DNA of 35,530 bases, taken from Pseudomonas viridiflava (GTDB lineage Bacteria; Pseudomonadota; Gammaproteobacteria; Pseudomonadales; Pseudomonadaceae). Both the position numbers and the translations under genes were made by a program. The notes below the pieces were generated by a model. It did not search any database, was not told the DNA's origin, and worked only from the letters and a program-made list of their open reading frames with translations. The stretch is taken from NCBI RefSeq assembly GCF_900580675.1, contig NZ_UTBG01000079.1, positions 1 through 35,530 on the forward strand, read 5' to 3'. Below, piece by piece: positions 7,204-15,510 of this stretch; position 1 is the first letter of the stretch, and each line of letters opens with the position of its first letter.

Positions 7204-10200
7204 TCAAAGAAAGCCGGTCGTTTTGAGGTAGGTGCAGCCTTTGCTCAACAGCGCCGGGTCTTTTTCGGGGTAGTGCTCGCCCATCTGCTGAACACCTCTT
7301 CGCGCGTTGCCATGGCGAATCATCGAGGTATCTCCGATGTCTTCATCCAGGCGGTCGAGGTAAAACCCGAGCACGCCAAACAAGGCGTTGTCCTGGCTCA
7401 CCGTTCGCAACGCCCGTTGCCATTGCGCAACACTCACTCGCTCGAACCGGTGGCCCGCCTGGCTGAACGCATCCAGGTAATGGTCCCAGCCCAACGGCTG
7501 CGGGTTATGCAGGTTGAACACGCGGCTGTCGGCTTGAAAACGGGCGCAGTGGAATGCAATGAAGCGCGCGAGGAAGTCCACCGGCATCAGGTCGAAATTC
7601 AAGTCCAGCCGCGGCACCAGCCCCAACTGCAGAGAGCCCTTGAGCATCAGCATCAGGCGATTCTTCTGCGGCTGGCACACGCCGTTACGGCTGTTGAAAC
7701 TGACATTGCCAGGGCGATGGATATTCACCCAGGCACCTTGCTCCACCGCACGCCCCAGCAGCGTTTCAGCGACCCATTTGCTGAGGTTGTAGCCATTCTT
7801 GATATACAACGGCAAGGTCGCCGCAGCAGGCGCTTCAAGGACATAACCCAGGGAATCGATGCTGCTGCAGGCCGACAGTGTCGAGACAAAATTCAAGACT
7901 TTCTTGCAGCGGGTTTCGCACAAACGCAGGCATTCGAACAGGGGAGCGACGTTATCCCTGGCCAGTGTGGCGTACTCCATGACATGGTTGACCCGCGCCG
8001 CACTGTGCACCAGCACACCGAAGTCCTCGGCGAGAGCGTTATACTCGCCAACGGTCAAACCCAATCGCGGCTGACTGATATCGGCAGCCATTATCCGTAC
8101 GCGGCTGAGGTCCAGGTGTTCCAGACGGTACTCGCGCAATGCCTGGGTGAACCGCGTCATCGCCGGTTGCCCGGGTTCCTGACGTACCAGGCACGCCACC
8201 TCGGTTGCGCCGCCGGCCAGCAGCGCTTCGACGATATGCACACCGACAAAGCTGTTCGCGCCCGTCACGATCACTTTGCGTGGGTCGCCCGCGCGCTCCT
8301 CCGGCAGCGTGTGCATCACCCACTCCCGCTGGGCATCCCGAACGGCCTGGCAAGAGGGTGCTTCGGGGGGCGCGCCATCTTCCAACAACATCGCGAGCGT
8401 ACGAATGGTCGGTGCTTCAATGAAGTGGCTCAAGGCGAAACCACGACCGAATTGCTCGCGAACCCGCAGCAGCAGGGTCGACAGTAAAATCGAATGGCCT
8501 CCCAGGTCGAAGAAGCCTTCATCAATGGACAGCGCATCCACAGGCTCCGCCAACAGTTCGCCCCACAGGTGGGCGAGGCGTGCCTGAAGCGGCGTGAGTG
8601 CGGCGTTGTGCGGGGGCTTCACCGCAGGCCCCGACGGCAGCGCCAGCAACGCCTCGCGGTCGACTTTGCCATTGCTGGAATGCGGCATGCCAGGTAACTC
8701 GCTCCAGGAGCCGGGGCGCATATAGTCCGGCAGCCACCGCCGGGCGTGTTCCTGCAGGGCCGCCAACGTGCCCGCCGGTTCGGGCTGGGCGACAAAGCCT
8801 CGAATGCTGCGGTCACGGTCGATCACCACTGCTACCTGGCGATACAGCCGACTGTCGCGCAAGCATTGCTCGATTTCCCGGGGCTCGACCCGAAAGCCGC
8901 GAATCTTCACCTGATCATCGCGCCGCCCGCCCAGCACAATGCCCTCGACCGTCCACTTGGCCATGTCACCGGTGCGGTAGGCCTTCAGGCTCCGGCCGCC
9001 AGGCACCACCAGTTCGACAAAAGGGCTGGCGCCGGGTTGGGCCGCATTCACATAGCCCAGGCTGACCCCGGGGCCGACCACATACAACTCCCCCATTACC
9101 TGTTCATCCACAGGTTGCAGGTTGTCATCGAGGATCAGCACCTGGCAGTTGGCGATGGGCTGGCCAAGGTTGCGATTACTGTCGCCGGGCTGCAGCGTAC
9201 GGTGGGTGACCAGCACCGTGGCCTCCGTGGGGCCGTAGAGGTTGTGGAACTGACACTGCCCGGCCAGCTTCTCGATCACATGGGGCTCGCAGACATCGCC
9301 CCCCGTCAGCACGTGCGTCAGGCCCAGCGGTTGGTCAAGTGGCAGGATGCTGAGCAGGGCCGGCGGCAAAAAAGCGTGGGTGACGCATTGCCGGCGCAGC
9401 AGTTGGAGCAGTTGCTGGGGATCGCGCCGTTGCTGCTCGCTGGGCACGATCAACTCGGCACCCGCGATCAACGCCGGGAAAATGTCGATCAGCGAGGAGT
9501 CGAAGCCCAATGGCGAGAATTGCAGGACCCGGCTGTGGTCACCCAGGCCCATACAGGACCTGTACCAGGCAGCAAAATGCGCCAGGTTGCCTTGACTCAG
9601 TCGCACGCCCTTCGGTTGGCCGGTGGTGCCCGACGTGTAGAGCGTCAAGCAGGGCGAATCGGTACGTGGGCGCTGACGCATCAGGGGGCGCGTGATATCG
9701 GCATCAAGAGGGTCGAGGTTGCTGACATCCAGTGCAACGAATTGACCACGCAATGGATGCTGGCCGTCGTCCAGCAATACTCGTGCGCCTGCGCTCTCGA
9801 GCATGACCCGATGGCGTTGCGTGGGCTGCTCCGATCCCAGCGGCAGGTACACCGCCCCACAGCCCAGCACTGCAAGAATACTGGCGTATAACGCGAGGGA
9901 TTTTTCCAGGTACACACCGACCACCGGTTGCGCGTCCAGATCCTCCAGCAGAGGGCGCAATCGTTGCTGGATTGCCAGGGCCTGGACCTGCAACTGACGA
10001 TAAGTCACCCGGCTCCCGGCGATGTTCAACGCCGGCCGTTCGGCGAAGGTATGAAGGCTGGCTTGCAAGTGTTCTATCACGGGTACCTGGGCTTCGAGCA
10101 TCAAGGCAGGGGCTGCGGTGCGATTGAACCGATGCTCGAATGCCAGTGCCTCCAGCGCTTGCAAGCCTTGCTCGGGCCAGTCATTGGCTACCGCACGTAT

Positions 10201-10581
10201 AGAGAAATACCCGGTGGCTCGCGAGAAGCCGCTCACATGCAGCGCAACCCATTCGGCCAGTGCATTCGTCACCTGCTGGCGCAGACGCTGACCGTTACCA
10301 CTGGGCTCATCGGTGACGTCCAGCACGGCCAATAACTGCCGCTCACGGTCGTAGGCGCGCAACTGCAGCACGGGCAGCCCGTGATCGGTGATCGGGCCGA
10401 TGCCCATGCGCAGGCTCAGCCACGCGGCCTGGTCCGCGTCGGTCGGCAATGGCTGGCTGCCATCCTCGACCAACAGGTCGATGGCCTCGTCACTCGTGAG
10501 GTGCCCGTACTGTTCCAGTAACTGCCGGATGGCGCCGAGAGCACTGCTGGCGCCGCTCCAGCCGACCCTCAGGCGCCTCAT
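7204..10581 (-). CDS. mgoA: Nonribosomal peptide synthetase, A-T-reductase, MgoA (PvfC) type
   Basis: Single-module NRPS of 1125 residues. After an unassigned N-terminal part (about 1-170) comes an adenylation domain (about 175-645): A3 LTLYTSGTTGQPKG (312-325), A5 NLYGPTEAT (447-455), A7 YRTGDM (535-540), A8 GRRDDQVKIRGFR (552-564), A10 NGKVDR (637-642). A carrier domain has DLGGHSILL with phosphopantetheine Ser697. The C-terminal NAD(P)H thioester reductase (about 765-1115) has a Rossmann motif VTGANSFVG (772-780) and the SDR pair Y931/K935. There is no condensation domain, so it should load one amino acid and release it as an aldehyde or alcohol, as proposed for MgoA/PvfC in leudiazen, valdiazen and pyrazine synthesis. 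The start overlaps the stop of the N-oxygenase gene (ATGA, 10578-10581). Confidence 0.93.
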   Translation of the reverse strand: MRRLRVGWSGASSALGAIRQLLEQYGHLTSDEAIDLLVEDGSQPLPTDADQAAWLSLRMGIGPITDHGLPVLQLRAYDRERQLLAVLDVTDEPSGNGQRLRQQVTNALAEWVALHVSGFSRATGYFSIRAVANDWPEQGLQALEALAFEHRFNRTAAPALMLEAQVPVIEHLQASLHTFAERPALNIAGSRVTYRQLQVQALAIQQRLRPLLEDLDAQPVVGVYLEKSLALYASILAVLGCGAVYLPLGSEQPTQRHRVMLESAGARVLLDDGQHPLRGQFVALDVSNLDPLDADITRPLMRQRPRTDSPCLTLYTSGTTGQPKGVRLSQGNLAHFAAWYRSCMGLGDHSRVLQFSPLGFDSSLIDIFPALIAGAELIVPSEQQRRDPQQLLQLLRRQCVTHAFLPPALLSILPLDQPLGLTHVLTGGDVCEPHVIEKLAGQCQFHNLYGPTEATVLVTHRTLQPGDSNRNLGQPIANCQVLILDDNLQPVDEQVMGELYVVGPGVSLGYVNAAQPGASPFVELVVPGGRSLKAYRTGDMAKWTVEGIVLGGRRDDQVKIRGFRVEPREIEQCLRDSRLYRQVAVVIDRDRSIRGFVAQPEPAGTLAALQEHARRWLPDYMRPGSWSELPGMPHSSNGKVDREALLALPSGPAVKPPHNAALTPLQARLAHLWGELLAEPVDALSIDEGFFDLGGHSILLSTLLLRVREQFGRGFALSHFIEAPTIRTLAMLLEDGAPPEAPSCQAVRDAQREWVMHTLPEERAGDPRKVIVTGANSFVGVHIVEALLAGGATEVACLVRQEPGQPAMTRFTQALREYRLEHLDLSRVRIMAADISQPRLGLTVGEYNALAEDFGVLVHSAARVNHVMEYATLARDNVAPLFECLRLCETRCKKVLNFVSTLSACSSIDSLGYVLEAPAAATLPLYIKNGYNLSKWVAETLLGRAVEQGAWVNIHRPGNVSFNSRNGVCQPQKNRLMLMLKGSLQLGLVPRLDLNFDLMPVDFLARFIAFHCARFQADSRVFNLHNPQPLGWDHYLDAFSQAGHRFERVSVAQWQRALRTVSQDNALFGVLGFYLDRLDEDIGDTSMIRHGNARRGVQQMGEHYPEKDPALLSKGCTYLKTTGFL

Positions 10582-11525
10582 GCCGGCCTCCCGGGCACAG
10601 GCAAGTAATGATTCAAGGCTTGCGCCACACTGGGTGTTTGCAGCAAGCCGCTGTGTTGCAGGAAGCCCATGATGTTGCCCATCAACGGATGCTGGCGGGT
10701 GATGGGAAATGCCAGCGCCGCGACTTCGTCGCGCAATGCGTTACGCACACTATGGGTAACGTCGAGGTGTTCGACCAACAGCAGGTCGAAGTTCTTCTGC
10801 AAATCGTTGGTCAGGTAGTGCGCCAGGAAAATCGGCAACACCTGGGCGATGCTGTCGCGGTCATTCGGGCTCGCGGTTTGCCAATACAGGCGTACCAGCC
10901 TTGTCCAGAATTGCGCGTGGCGGCCTTCGTCAAACAGGTGGTCGGCCATCAAGCCGCGCACGGAGGCTTTGACACTGCTGTCTTTGGAGAACGCAGCCAC
11001 ATCGTGGGTCACGGTGTTTTCGGCGATGGCTACGCCGATCAGTTCCACTGCGTCGCGCAGGTGCGCGGGTGCCTGTGCCTGCGCCGCGGGCAGTGCACGG
11101 CTCAACTCGATCTGCGCGGGCAGTGCCAGCGGTTGTACGCCGGTCATGGCGATGGTTTGCTGAAGGAAGTCCAGCGCGACCAGGGCGTGGTAGTCCTCGT
11201 CCACCACGACAGTCATCGCATCAACGCGGCAGGCAAGCGGGAAGGGCAGCGAGAAGCGATTCTTGGCAATGCTGCGTGCCGTACTGTCGACGATTTCGGT
11301 TTCGAAAATCACCACGTCGTTGATGAATTTGTAGAAGCTTTGCAGCAGCGCGAAGTCGCGGCACTGCGGGCAGTGTTCAACAAAGGTCGCACTGAGCACC
11401 AGGGGTTGGCTGCACAGCGGGTAGATCAACTTGTCATCGTTTTCCAGCAGGCGCCGCGGGCGGGTGCGGATAGTCGCGCGGCGCTCCCAGTCGTCGGCAA
11501 TGGGCACGTAGTCGGCGAGGTTCAT
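10578..11525 (-). CDS. mgoC: AurF-like di-iron N-oxygenase, MgoC (PvfB) type
   Basis: A 315-residue helical ferritin-like oxygenase of the p-aminobenzoate N-oxygenase (AurF) family, expected to oxidise an amine nitrogen in the signal precursor. A full set of candidate iron ligands is visible: E76 (or E78) in FETEIVD, E110 and H113 in DEDYH, E169 in [10 protein letters not shown], and H196, E200 and H203 in HLFDEGRH. The ExxH and HxxxExxH spacings equal those of AurF (E136/H139 and H223/E227/H230). It overlaps its neighbours on both sides by ATGA (11522-11525 and 10578-10581), indicating coupled translation with mgoB and mgoA. In the pvf pathway the homologous PvfB is the N-oxygenase needed for signal formation. 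Confidence 0.92.
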   Translation of the reverse strand: MNLADYVPIADDWERRATIRTRPRRLLENDDKLIYPLCSQPLVLSATFVEHCPQCRDFALLQSFYKFINDVVIFETEIVDSTARSIAKNRFSLPFPLACRVDAMTVVVDEDYHALVALDFLQQTIAMTGVQPLALPAQIELSRALPAAQAQAPAHLRDAVELIGVAIAENTVTHDVAAFSKDSSVKASVRGLMADHLFDEGRHAQFWTRLVRLYWQTASPNDRDSIAQVLPIFLAHYLTNDLQKNFDLLLVEHLDVTHSVRNALRDEVAALAFPITRQHPLMGNIMGFLQHSGLLQTPSVAQALNHYLPVPGRPA

Positions 11526-12280
11526 GGGTGCACCTCTTGCAGAGAAGCCCGCACCTCATCCCAGAGCGTGATACGACTTTCAACGGCGGCAAGGGCAGTA
11601 TCGTGGGCTTGTTGCGGGAACGTCGGATCTGCGCCGACCAGGCGCTCGAGCAACTGCTGCGCTGCCGGCCCATGGTCCAGAGTGTCCAGTTCAATATGGC
11701 GCTCGAGGTAGCCGCACAAGGTCGGGGCTTGATGGTGGATGGCTTGATCGGCCAGCAGGATGTGCTCGAACATCGTCGGGATGACGTGCTCGCGGCCATG
11801 TACGAACGCCGCCGCCACGCAGTGCGTAGGTGCATTCAGCGCAATCTGCAAGGTGGTGCTGACGAAGCGCGCGACGCCGCGCGGGGTGGCGACCTCGTGC
11901 AGGGCGGTGCTTACCTCGTGACCTCGGCGCAAAAGGGCGATGAAGCGGTCGATCGCCGAGGTGCTGGCGCCGACTTCGCGCATGGCTTCCAGGTACAGCT
12001 CGAAGTGGCTGCAATGGCCTTGCCGCGGATGCCTGTCTGATTCCTCATCCAGCACGATCTCATTGATCAGGCGCGCTGCTTGCGGGTTGGCCGGTGGCAG
12101 CCAGGGCAGTTGCATGCCGGTCAAGTCCTGTTGCAGGCGCTTGGTGAGGCTCATGAAATCCCAAACAGCAAATACATGGCTTTCCATAAAAAGTTGTAAC
12201 TTGCGGAGGGAAGTTATTTCTGCAAATAACGGATGACCGCATAGCTGCAGTTTTGTTTGCTCAAGTAACGATTGGTGCAT
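11522..12280 (-). CDS. mgoB: Haem-oxygenase-like (DUF3050) protein, MgoB (PvfA) type
   Basis: First gene of the operon, 252 residues, all-helical, with the DUF3050 hallmark [20 protein letters not shown] (31-50). The family adopts the haem-oxygenase fold, and several members are non-haem di-metal oxidases rather than haem oxygenases. Candidate metal ligands include E33/H35, E74, E79/E80, H92/E94, H161/H165, E172/H173 and E193/H195 followed by D202/H203 near the C-terminus; which are used cannot be decided here. By position it corresponds to MgoB/PvfA of the leudiazen/valdiazen pathway, where its chemical role is less clear than those of the N-oxygenase and NRPS. No strong Shine-Dalgarno sequence is seen before the ATG; the 340-bp upstream region is AT-rich. 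Confidence 0.9.
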   Translation of the reverse strand: MHQSLLEQTKLQLCGHPLFAEITSLRKLQLFMESHVFAVWDFMSLTKRLQQDLTGMQLPWLPPANPQAARLINEIVLDEESDRHPRQGHCSHFELYLEAMREVGASTSAIDRFIALLRRGHEVSTALHEVATPRGVARFVSTTLQIALNAPTHCVAAAFVHGREHVIPTMFEHILLADQAIHHQAPTLCGYLERHIELDTLDHGPAAQQLLERLVGADPTFPQQAHDTALAAVESRITLWDEVRASLQEVHP

Positions 12281-12622
12281 GGTTGATGCCTATAAATTGT
12301 TGCGTCTGCTGTAAACGCAGCGATGGGCTTTTGTGATCGGCAAAAGAGGTAATTGGGTATAAATCAAAACCGACGCGCAAGGCCGCCCACATGCGTGAGA
12401 GCGCCATTGAGTAAGGTGTCTGGTTTAGTAATAAAAGATAATAAGCTGGTTAAACAGTGTGGCGAGCATATAAAAGTGTTAGATGTTTTTCTAAATAATA
12501 GTAGCTGTCAGTAAGTTGCTTATTAGAAGTGGGAAGTTTCTTGGGGGCGGGACCCGACATGCGGCGCAGGGGCCCCGCAGCACTTGAAGGGCAAGGCGCG
12601 GGACGAGCACTCTTTTGCGTGG
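12281..12622. other. Long AT-rich intergenic region upstream of the mgo-like operon
   Basis: A 342-bp gap without a plausible gene, clearly more AT-rich than its surroundings, mainly at 12415-12540 (runs such as ATAAAAGATAATAA). It must hold the promoter of the minus-strand mgoBCAD-like operon and any control site for its known autoinduction and Gac dependence. Several AT-rich hexamer pairs could serve as promoters and none stands out. A short inverted repeat TGCGT-N9-ACGCA lies at 12301-12319, 21 bp before the mgoB start. I see no clear terminator for the GntR gene that ends at 12623. Confidence 0.5.
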
Positions 12623-13321
12623 CTACTTGCCGGCGACCTCCAGACCGTTGAGGTAGGTCGTAATGACTTCCATCCCGCGCATCAGGTGATTGCGCAAGGT
12701 CAGGATGCTTTCACTGGTTTTCCTCTGCGCCACCAGCTGCAGCAATTCGCGGTGGTCTTCCTGGGAGGTTTCCCCCAGCCCCATCGCCTCAAGGTTGAAC
12801 CGCAGGAAGCGCTCCTCCTCATTCAACCCGTGCTCCACTAACTTGAGCAGCCGCTGGTTGGGAGCCTTGCCATACAACGCCATGTGAAACAGGCGGTTGA
12901 GACGACCAATTTCGGCGTAGTCTTTCTCCTGTTCCAGCGCACAGATGAAGGCCTCTGCTTCGGCTATATCAGCCTCGGTCAGCAAAGGGATCGACAAGCG
13001 CAGCGCTTCAGACTCCAGCAACATCCTCAGCGCATAGGTTTCGGCCGAGTTATCCTCGATCAACGGCGCCACCACGGCGCCCTTGTGCGTCACCACATGC
13101 AACAGCGACTGGGCCTCCAGCTGGCGCAAGGCTTCACGCACCGGCATGCGGCTGACCCCAAACAAACTGGCGAGCTCTTGTTGGCGCATGGCAGTACCGC
13201 AGGGCAATCGACCATCCAGGATGGCATTGCGCAGGGTTTCTTCAATTACGGAGCGAGCGAGATGAGCCGGGATAGGACCGCTGATCTGGATGCTATTCAA
13301 AGGGTTCGGCTTCTGCGTCAC
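12623..13321 (-). CDS. GntR-family transcriptional regulator (FadR/FCD subfamily)
   Basis: A 232-residue DNA-binding regulator. The winged helix-turn-helix lies at about 18-85 (AMRQQELASLFGVSRMPVRE, then ALRQLEAQ and GAVVAPL), and the all-helical FCD ligand domain at about 95-215, with histidines that in this family often hold a metal (LFHMALYG, HRELLQLV, LRNHLM). The start is GTG at 13321, preceded by a strong AGGAGG (plus strand CCTCCT, 13333-13338) 11 bases away. It is divergent from the TauD-like operon with 254 bp between starts and a perfect palindrome in the gap, so that operon and itself are its likeliest targets. It also lies upstream of the mgo-like genes on the same strand, but 342 bp away, so a role there is open. 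Confidence 0.93.
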   Translation of the reverse strand: MTQKPNPLNSIQISGPIPAHLARSVIEETLRNAILDGRLPCGTAMRQQELASLFGVSRMPVREALRQLEAQSLLHVVTHKGAVVAPLIEDNSAETYALRMLLESEALRLSIPLLTEADIAEAEAFICALEQEKDYAEIGRLNRLFHMALYGKAPNQRLLKLVEHGLNEEERFLRFNLEAMGLGETSQEDHRELLQLVAQRKTSESILTLRNHLMRGMEVITTYLNGLEVAGK

Positions 13322-13356
13322 GGTTTCGCTATCCTCCTTGTAGGATAGGGTGGCTA

Positions 13357-13368
13357 ATTGGATCCAAT
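13357..13368. promoter_or_regulatory. Candidate GntR operator, perfect palindrome
   Basis: ATTGGATCCAAT is a perfect 12-bp palindrome 36 bp upstream of the GntR gene start, in the divergent gap to the TauD-like operon. FCD-type GntR regulators commonly bind short A/T-flanked palindromes of this kind, so autoregulation and control of the divergent operon are inferred. Confidence 0.55.
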
Positions 13369-13509
13369 GAACACTAGAGACTGCTTATAAGCTTGTCAAA
13401 CAGGCACGGTTTCGGCTTGTAAGCGTTTCAACAAAGCGCTCCTGGCGCCCACGACTGTCACTTGGGGCGTCTTACGCAGCCCGTACATTCCTGTCTATCG
13501 ATATTCACT

Positions 13510-13530
13510 AACGGTATTTAAATTGCCGTT
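13510..13530. promoter_or_regulatory. Inverted repeat before the TauD-like gene
   Basis: AACGG, 11 bases (TATTTAAATTG), CCGTT: a dyad with a T/A-rich centre, 46 bp before the dioxygenase start. The arm-N11-arm layout would suit a LysR-type activator such as CysB, which controls sulfonate genes in related bacteria. Assigned by eye only. Confidence 0.35.
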
Positions 13531-13575
13531 CTTATATCTATAAAGTCACTCTCCTGTCTGACCGGGAGTGACCTC

Positions 13576-14469
13576 ATGTCCGCCACCTCTACTGTTCCAA
13601 CAGCGACCCCCAGCGCCCAAGCGTTCGAGATTCGCCCATTTTCCGGCAGCGTTGGCGCCGAGATCATCGGCCTGGACTTGTCGCAGCCGGTCACCGACCA
13701 GGATTTCGCGCGCATACACCGTGCGCACCTGGACCATCACGTCGTGGTGTTCCGTGACCAACGTATCACTCCCGAACAACAGATCGCGTTCAGCCGCCGC
13801 TTTGGCGTGCTGCAGATCCATGTGCTCAAGCAGTTCCTGCTGGCCAGCCACCCGGAAATCCTCATCGTCTCAAACATCATCGAAAACGGCCAATCCATCG
13901 GCCTGGGTGATGCGGGCAAGTTCTGGCATTCTGACCTGTCCTATAAAGCGCTGCCGAGCCTGGGCTCAATGCTCCACGCCCAGGAACTGCCCTCCGAAGG
14001 CGGCGACACGCTGTTTGCCGACATGCACAAGGCCTGGGACCAACTGCCCGAGCACCTGCGCAAAGCCGTCGAAGGCCGCAGCGCCGCGCATTCCTATACC
14101 GCGCGCTACAGCGAAACCAAATTCGAAGGCAACTGGCGCCCGACCCTGACGCCAGAGCAACTGGCCCAGGTGGCCGAAGTGGTGCACCCCATCGTGCGCA
14201 CTCACCCGGAAAACGGCCGCCAGGCGCTGTTCGTCAGTGAAGGCTTCACCACCCGCATCGTCGGCCTGCCGGAAGACGAAAGCCGTGACCTGCTGGCGCA
14301 ACTCTACGCCCACAGCGTGCTGCCGCAAAACATCTATCGCCATCAATGGCAGCCCCACGACCTGGTGTTCTGGGATAACCGTTCGCTGATCCACTTGGCC
14401 GCCGGTTGCCCGAGCCATCTGCGCCGCAAGCTGTTTCGCACCACCATCCAGGGCGACGCGCCTTTCTGA
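13576..14469 (+). CDS. TauD/TfdA-family Fe(II)/2-oxoglutarate dioxygenase
   Basis: A 297-residue cytoplasmic oxygenase that would hydroxylate its substrate using 2-oxoglutarate and O2; for taurine-type sulfonates this releases sulfite. The iron triad is visible: H118 and D120 in FWHSDLSY, and distal H273 in NRSLIHLA. The 2-oxoglutarate-binding arginine is probably in RRKLFRTTIQG (about 283-293). The N-terminal motif GAEIIGLDLSQPV is typical of the family. GGGAGTG precedes the ATG. It heads an operon with a sulfonate/nitrate-type ABC transporter, so the imported compound is presumably its substrate. TauD is the best-known relative, but substrates in this family range from sulfonates to herbicides and sulfate esters, so no gene name is given. 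Confidence 0.92.
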   Translation: MSATSTVPTATPSAQAFEIRPFSGSVGAEIIGLDLSQPVTDQDFARIHRAHLDHHVVVFRDQRITPEQQIAFSRRFGVLQIHVLKQFLLASHPEILIVSNIIENGQSIGLGDAGKFWHSDLSYKALPSLGSMLHAQELPSEGGDTLFADMHKAWDQLPEHLRKAVEGRSAAHSYTARYSETKFEGNWRPTLTPEQLAQVAEVVHPIVRTHPENGRQALFVSEGFTTRIVGLPEDESRDLLAQLYAHSVLPQNIYRHQWQPHDLVFWDNRSLIHLAAGCPSHLRRKLFRTTIQGDAPF

Positions 14470-14483
14470 TTCGGAGCATGACC

Positions 14484-15509
14484 ATGTCCAGGAAAATTCC
14501 ATTCGCACGGCTGGCCGCGACCGTCGGCCTGGGTGTCAGCCTGTTGGCCGCCAGCCTGGTCGCCCCGGCGGCCGCGCAGGCCGAGGGCGAGATCCGGATT
14601 GCCGAGCAGTTCGGCATCGTCTACCTGTTGCTCAACGTGGTGCGCGACCAGAACCTGATCGAAAAATACGGCAAGCAGGAAGGCATCGACATCAAGGTCG
14701 ACTGGACCCAACTGTCTGGTGGCGCGGCGGTCAACGACGCGCTGCTCTCCGGCTCGATCGACATCGCCGGTGCCGGCGTCGGCCCGTTGCTGACCATCTG
14801 GGACCGGACCCACGGCAAGCAGAACGTCAAGGCCGTGGCCTCCCTGGGCAACTTCCCGTACTACCTGGTGAGCAACAACCCCAAGGTCAAGACCATCGCC
14901 GACTTCACCGAAAAAGACCGTATCGCCGTGCCGGCGGTAGGCGTATCGGTGCAGTCGCGCTTCCTGCAATACGCCGCCGCCAAGCAGTGGGGCGACAAGG
15001 AATTCAATCGCCTCGACAAGTACACCGTCGCCGTCCCGCACCCTGATGCCACCGCTGCCTTGATTGCGGGCGGCACCGAACTGACCGGGCACTTTTCCAA
15101 CCCGCCGTTCCAGGACCAGGCCCTGGCCAACCCGAACGTGCATGTGGTGCTGAACACCTACGACCTGCTGGGGCCGAACTCGCCGACCGTGCTGTTCGCC
15201 ACCGAAAAATTCCGCAACGACAACCCGAAAACCTACAAGGCGTTCGTCGAGGCATTGACCGAAGCCGCGCAGTTTGCGCAGAACGACAAGGGCGCCGCAG
15301 CCGACACCTACATCCGCGTCACCAAGGCCAGGATCGACCGTGCCGAACTGCTGAAAATCATCGACAACCCGCAATTCGAATTCAGTGTTACCCCGAAAAA
15401 TACCTACCCGCTGGCGGAATTCCTCTACCGCGTCGGCGCCATCAAAAACAAGCCTGAATCGTGGAAGGACTACTTCTTCCAGGACGCCAAGCCCCTGCAA
15501 GGAAGTTGA
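14484..15509 (+). CDS. ABC transporter substrate-binding protein (SsuA/TauA/NMT1 type)
   Basis: Periplasmic binding protein, 341 residues. A signal peptide (about 1-33, ending APAAAQA) is followed by a mature domain starting EGEIRIAEQFGIVYLLLNVV, in the NMT1/SsuA style. GGAAVNDALLSGSIDIAGAG is the usual segment lining the ligand cleft in sulfonate/nitrate binders. Two in-frame ATGs are possible (14478 and 14484). The second is chosen because GGAG at 14473-14476 gives it seven bases of spacing, whereas the first would have one. It lies 14 bp after the dioxygenase stop and one base before the ATPase start. The ligand is inferred to be an organosulfonate or similar small anion. Confidence 0.92.
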   Translation: MSRKIPFARLAATVGLGVSLLAASLVAPAAAQAEGEIRIAEQFGIVYLLLNVVRDQNLIEKYGKQEGIDIKVDWTQLSGGAAVNDALLSGSIDIAGAGVGPLLTIWDRTHGKQNVKAVASLGNFPYYLVSNNPKVKTIADFTEKDRIAVPAVGVSVQSRFLQYAAAKQWGDKEFNRLDKYTVAVPHPDATAALIAGGTELTGHFSNPPFQDQALANPNVHVVLNTYDLLGPNSPTVLFATEKFRNDNPKTYKAFVEALTEAAQFAQNDKGAAADTYIRVTKARIDRAELLKIIDNPQFEFSVTPKNTYPLAEFLYRVGAIKNKPESWKDYFFQDAKPLQGS

Positions 15510-15510
15510 G

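Noticed and set aside
12545..12600. GC-rich palindrome (GGGGCCCC) as terminator of the GntR gene
   Set aside because: The symmetric part is only 8 bp with no loop, and no T tract follows on the minus strand.
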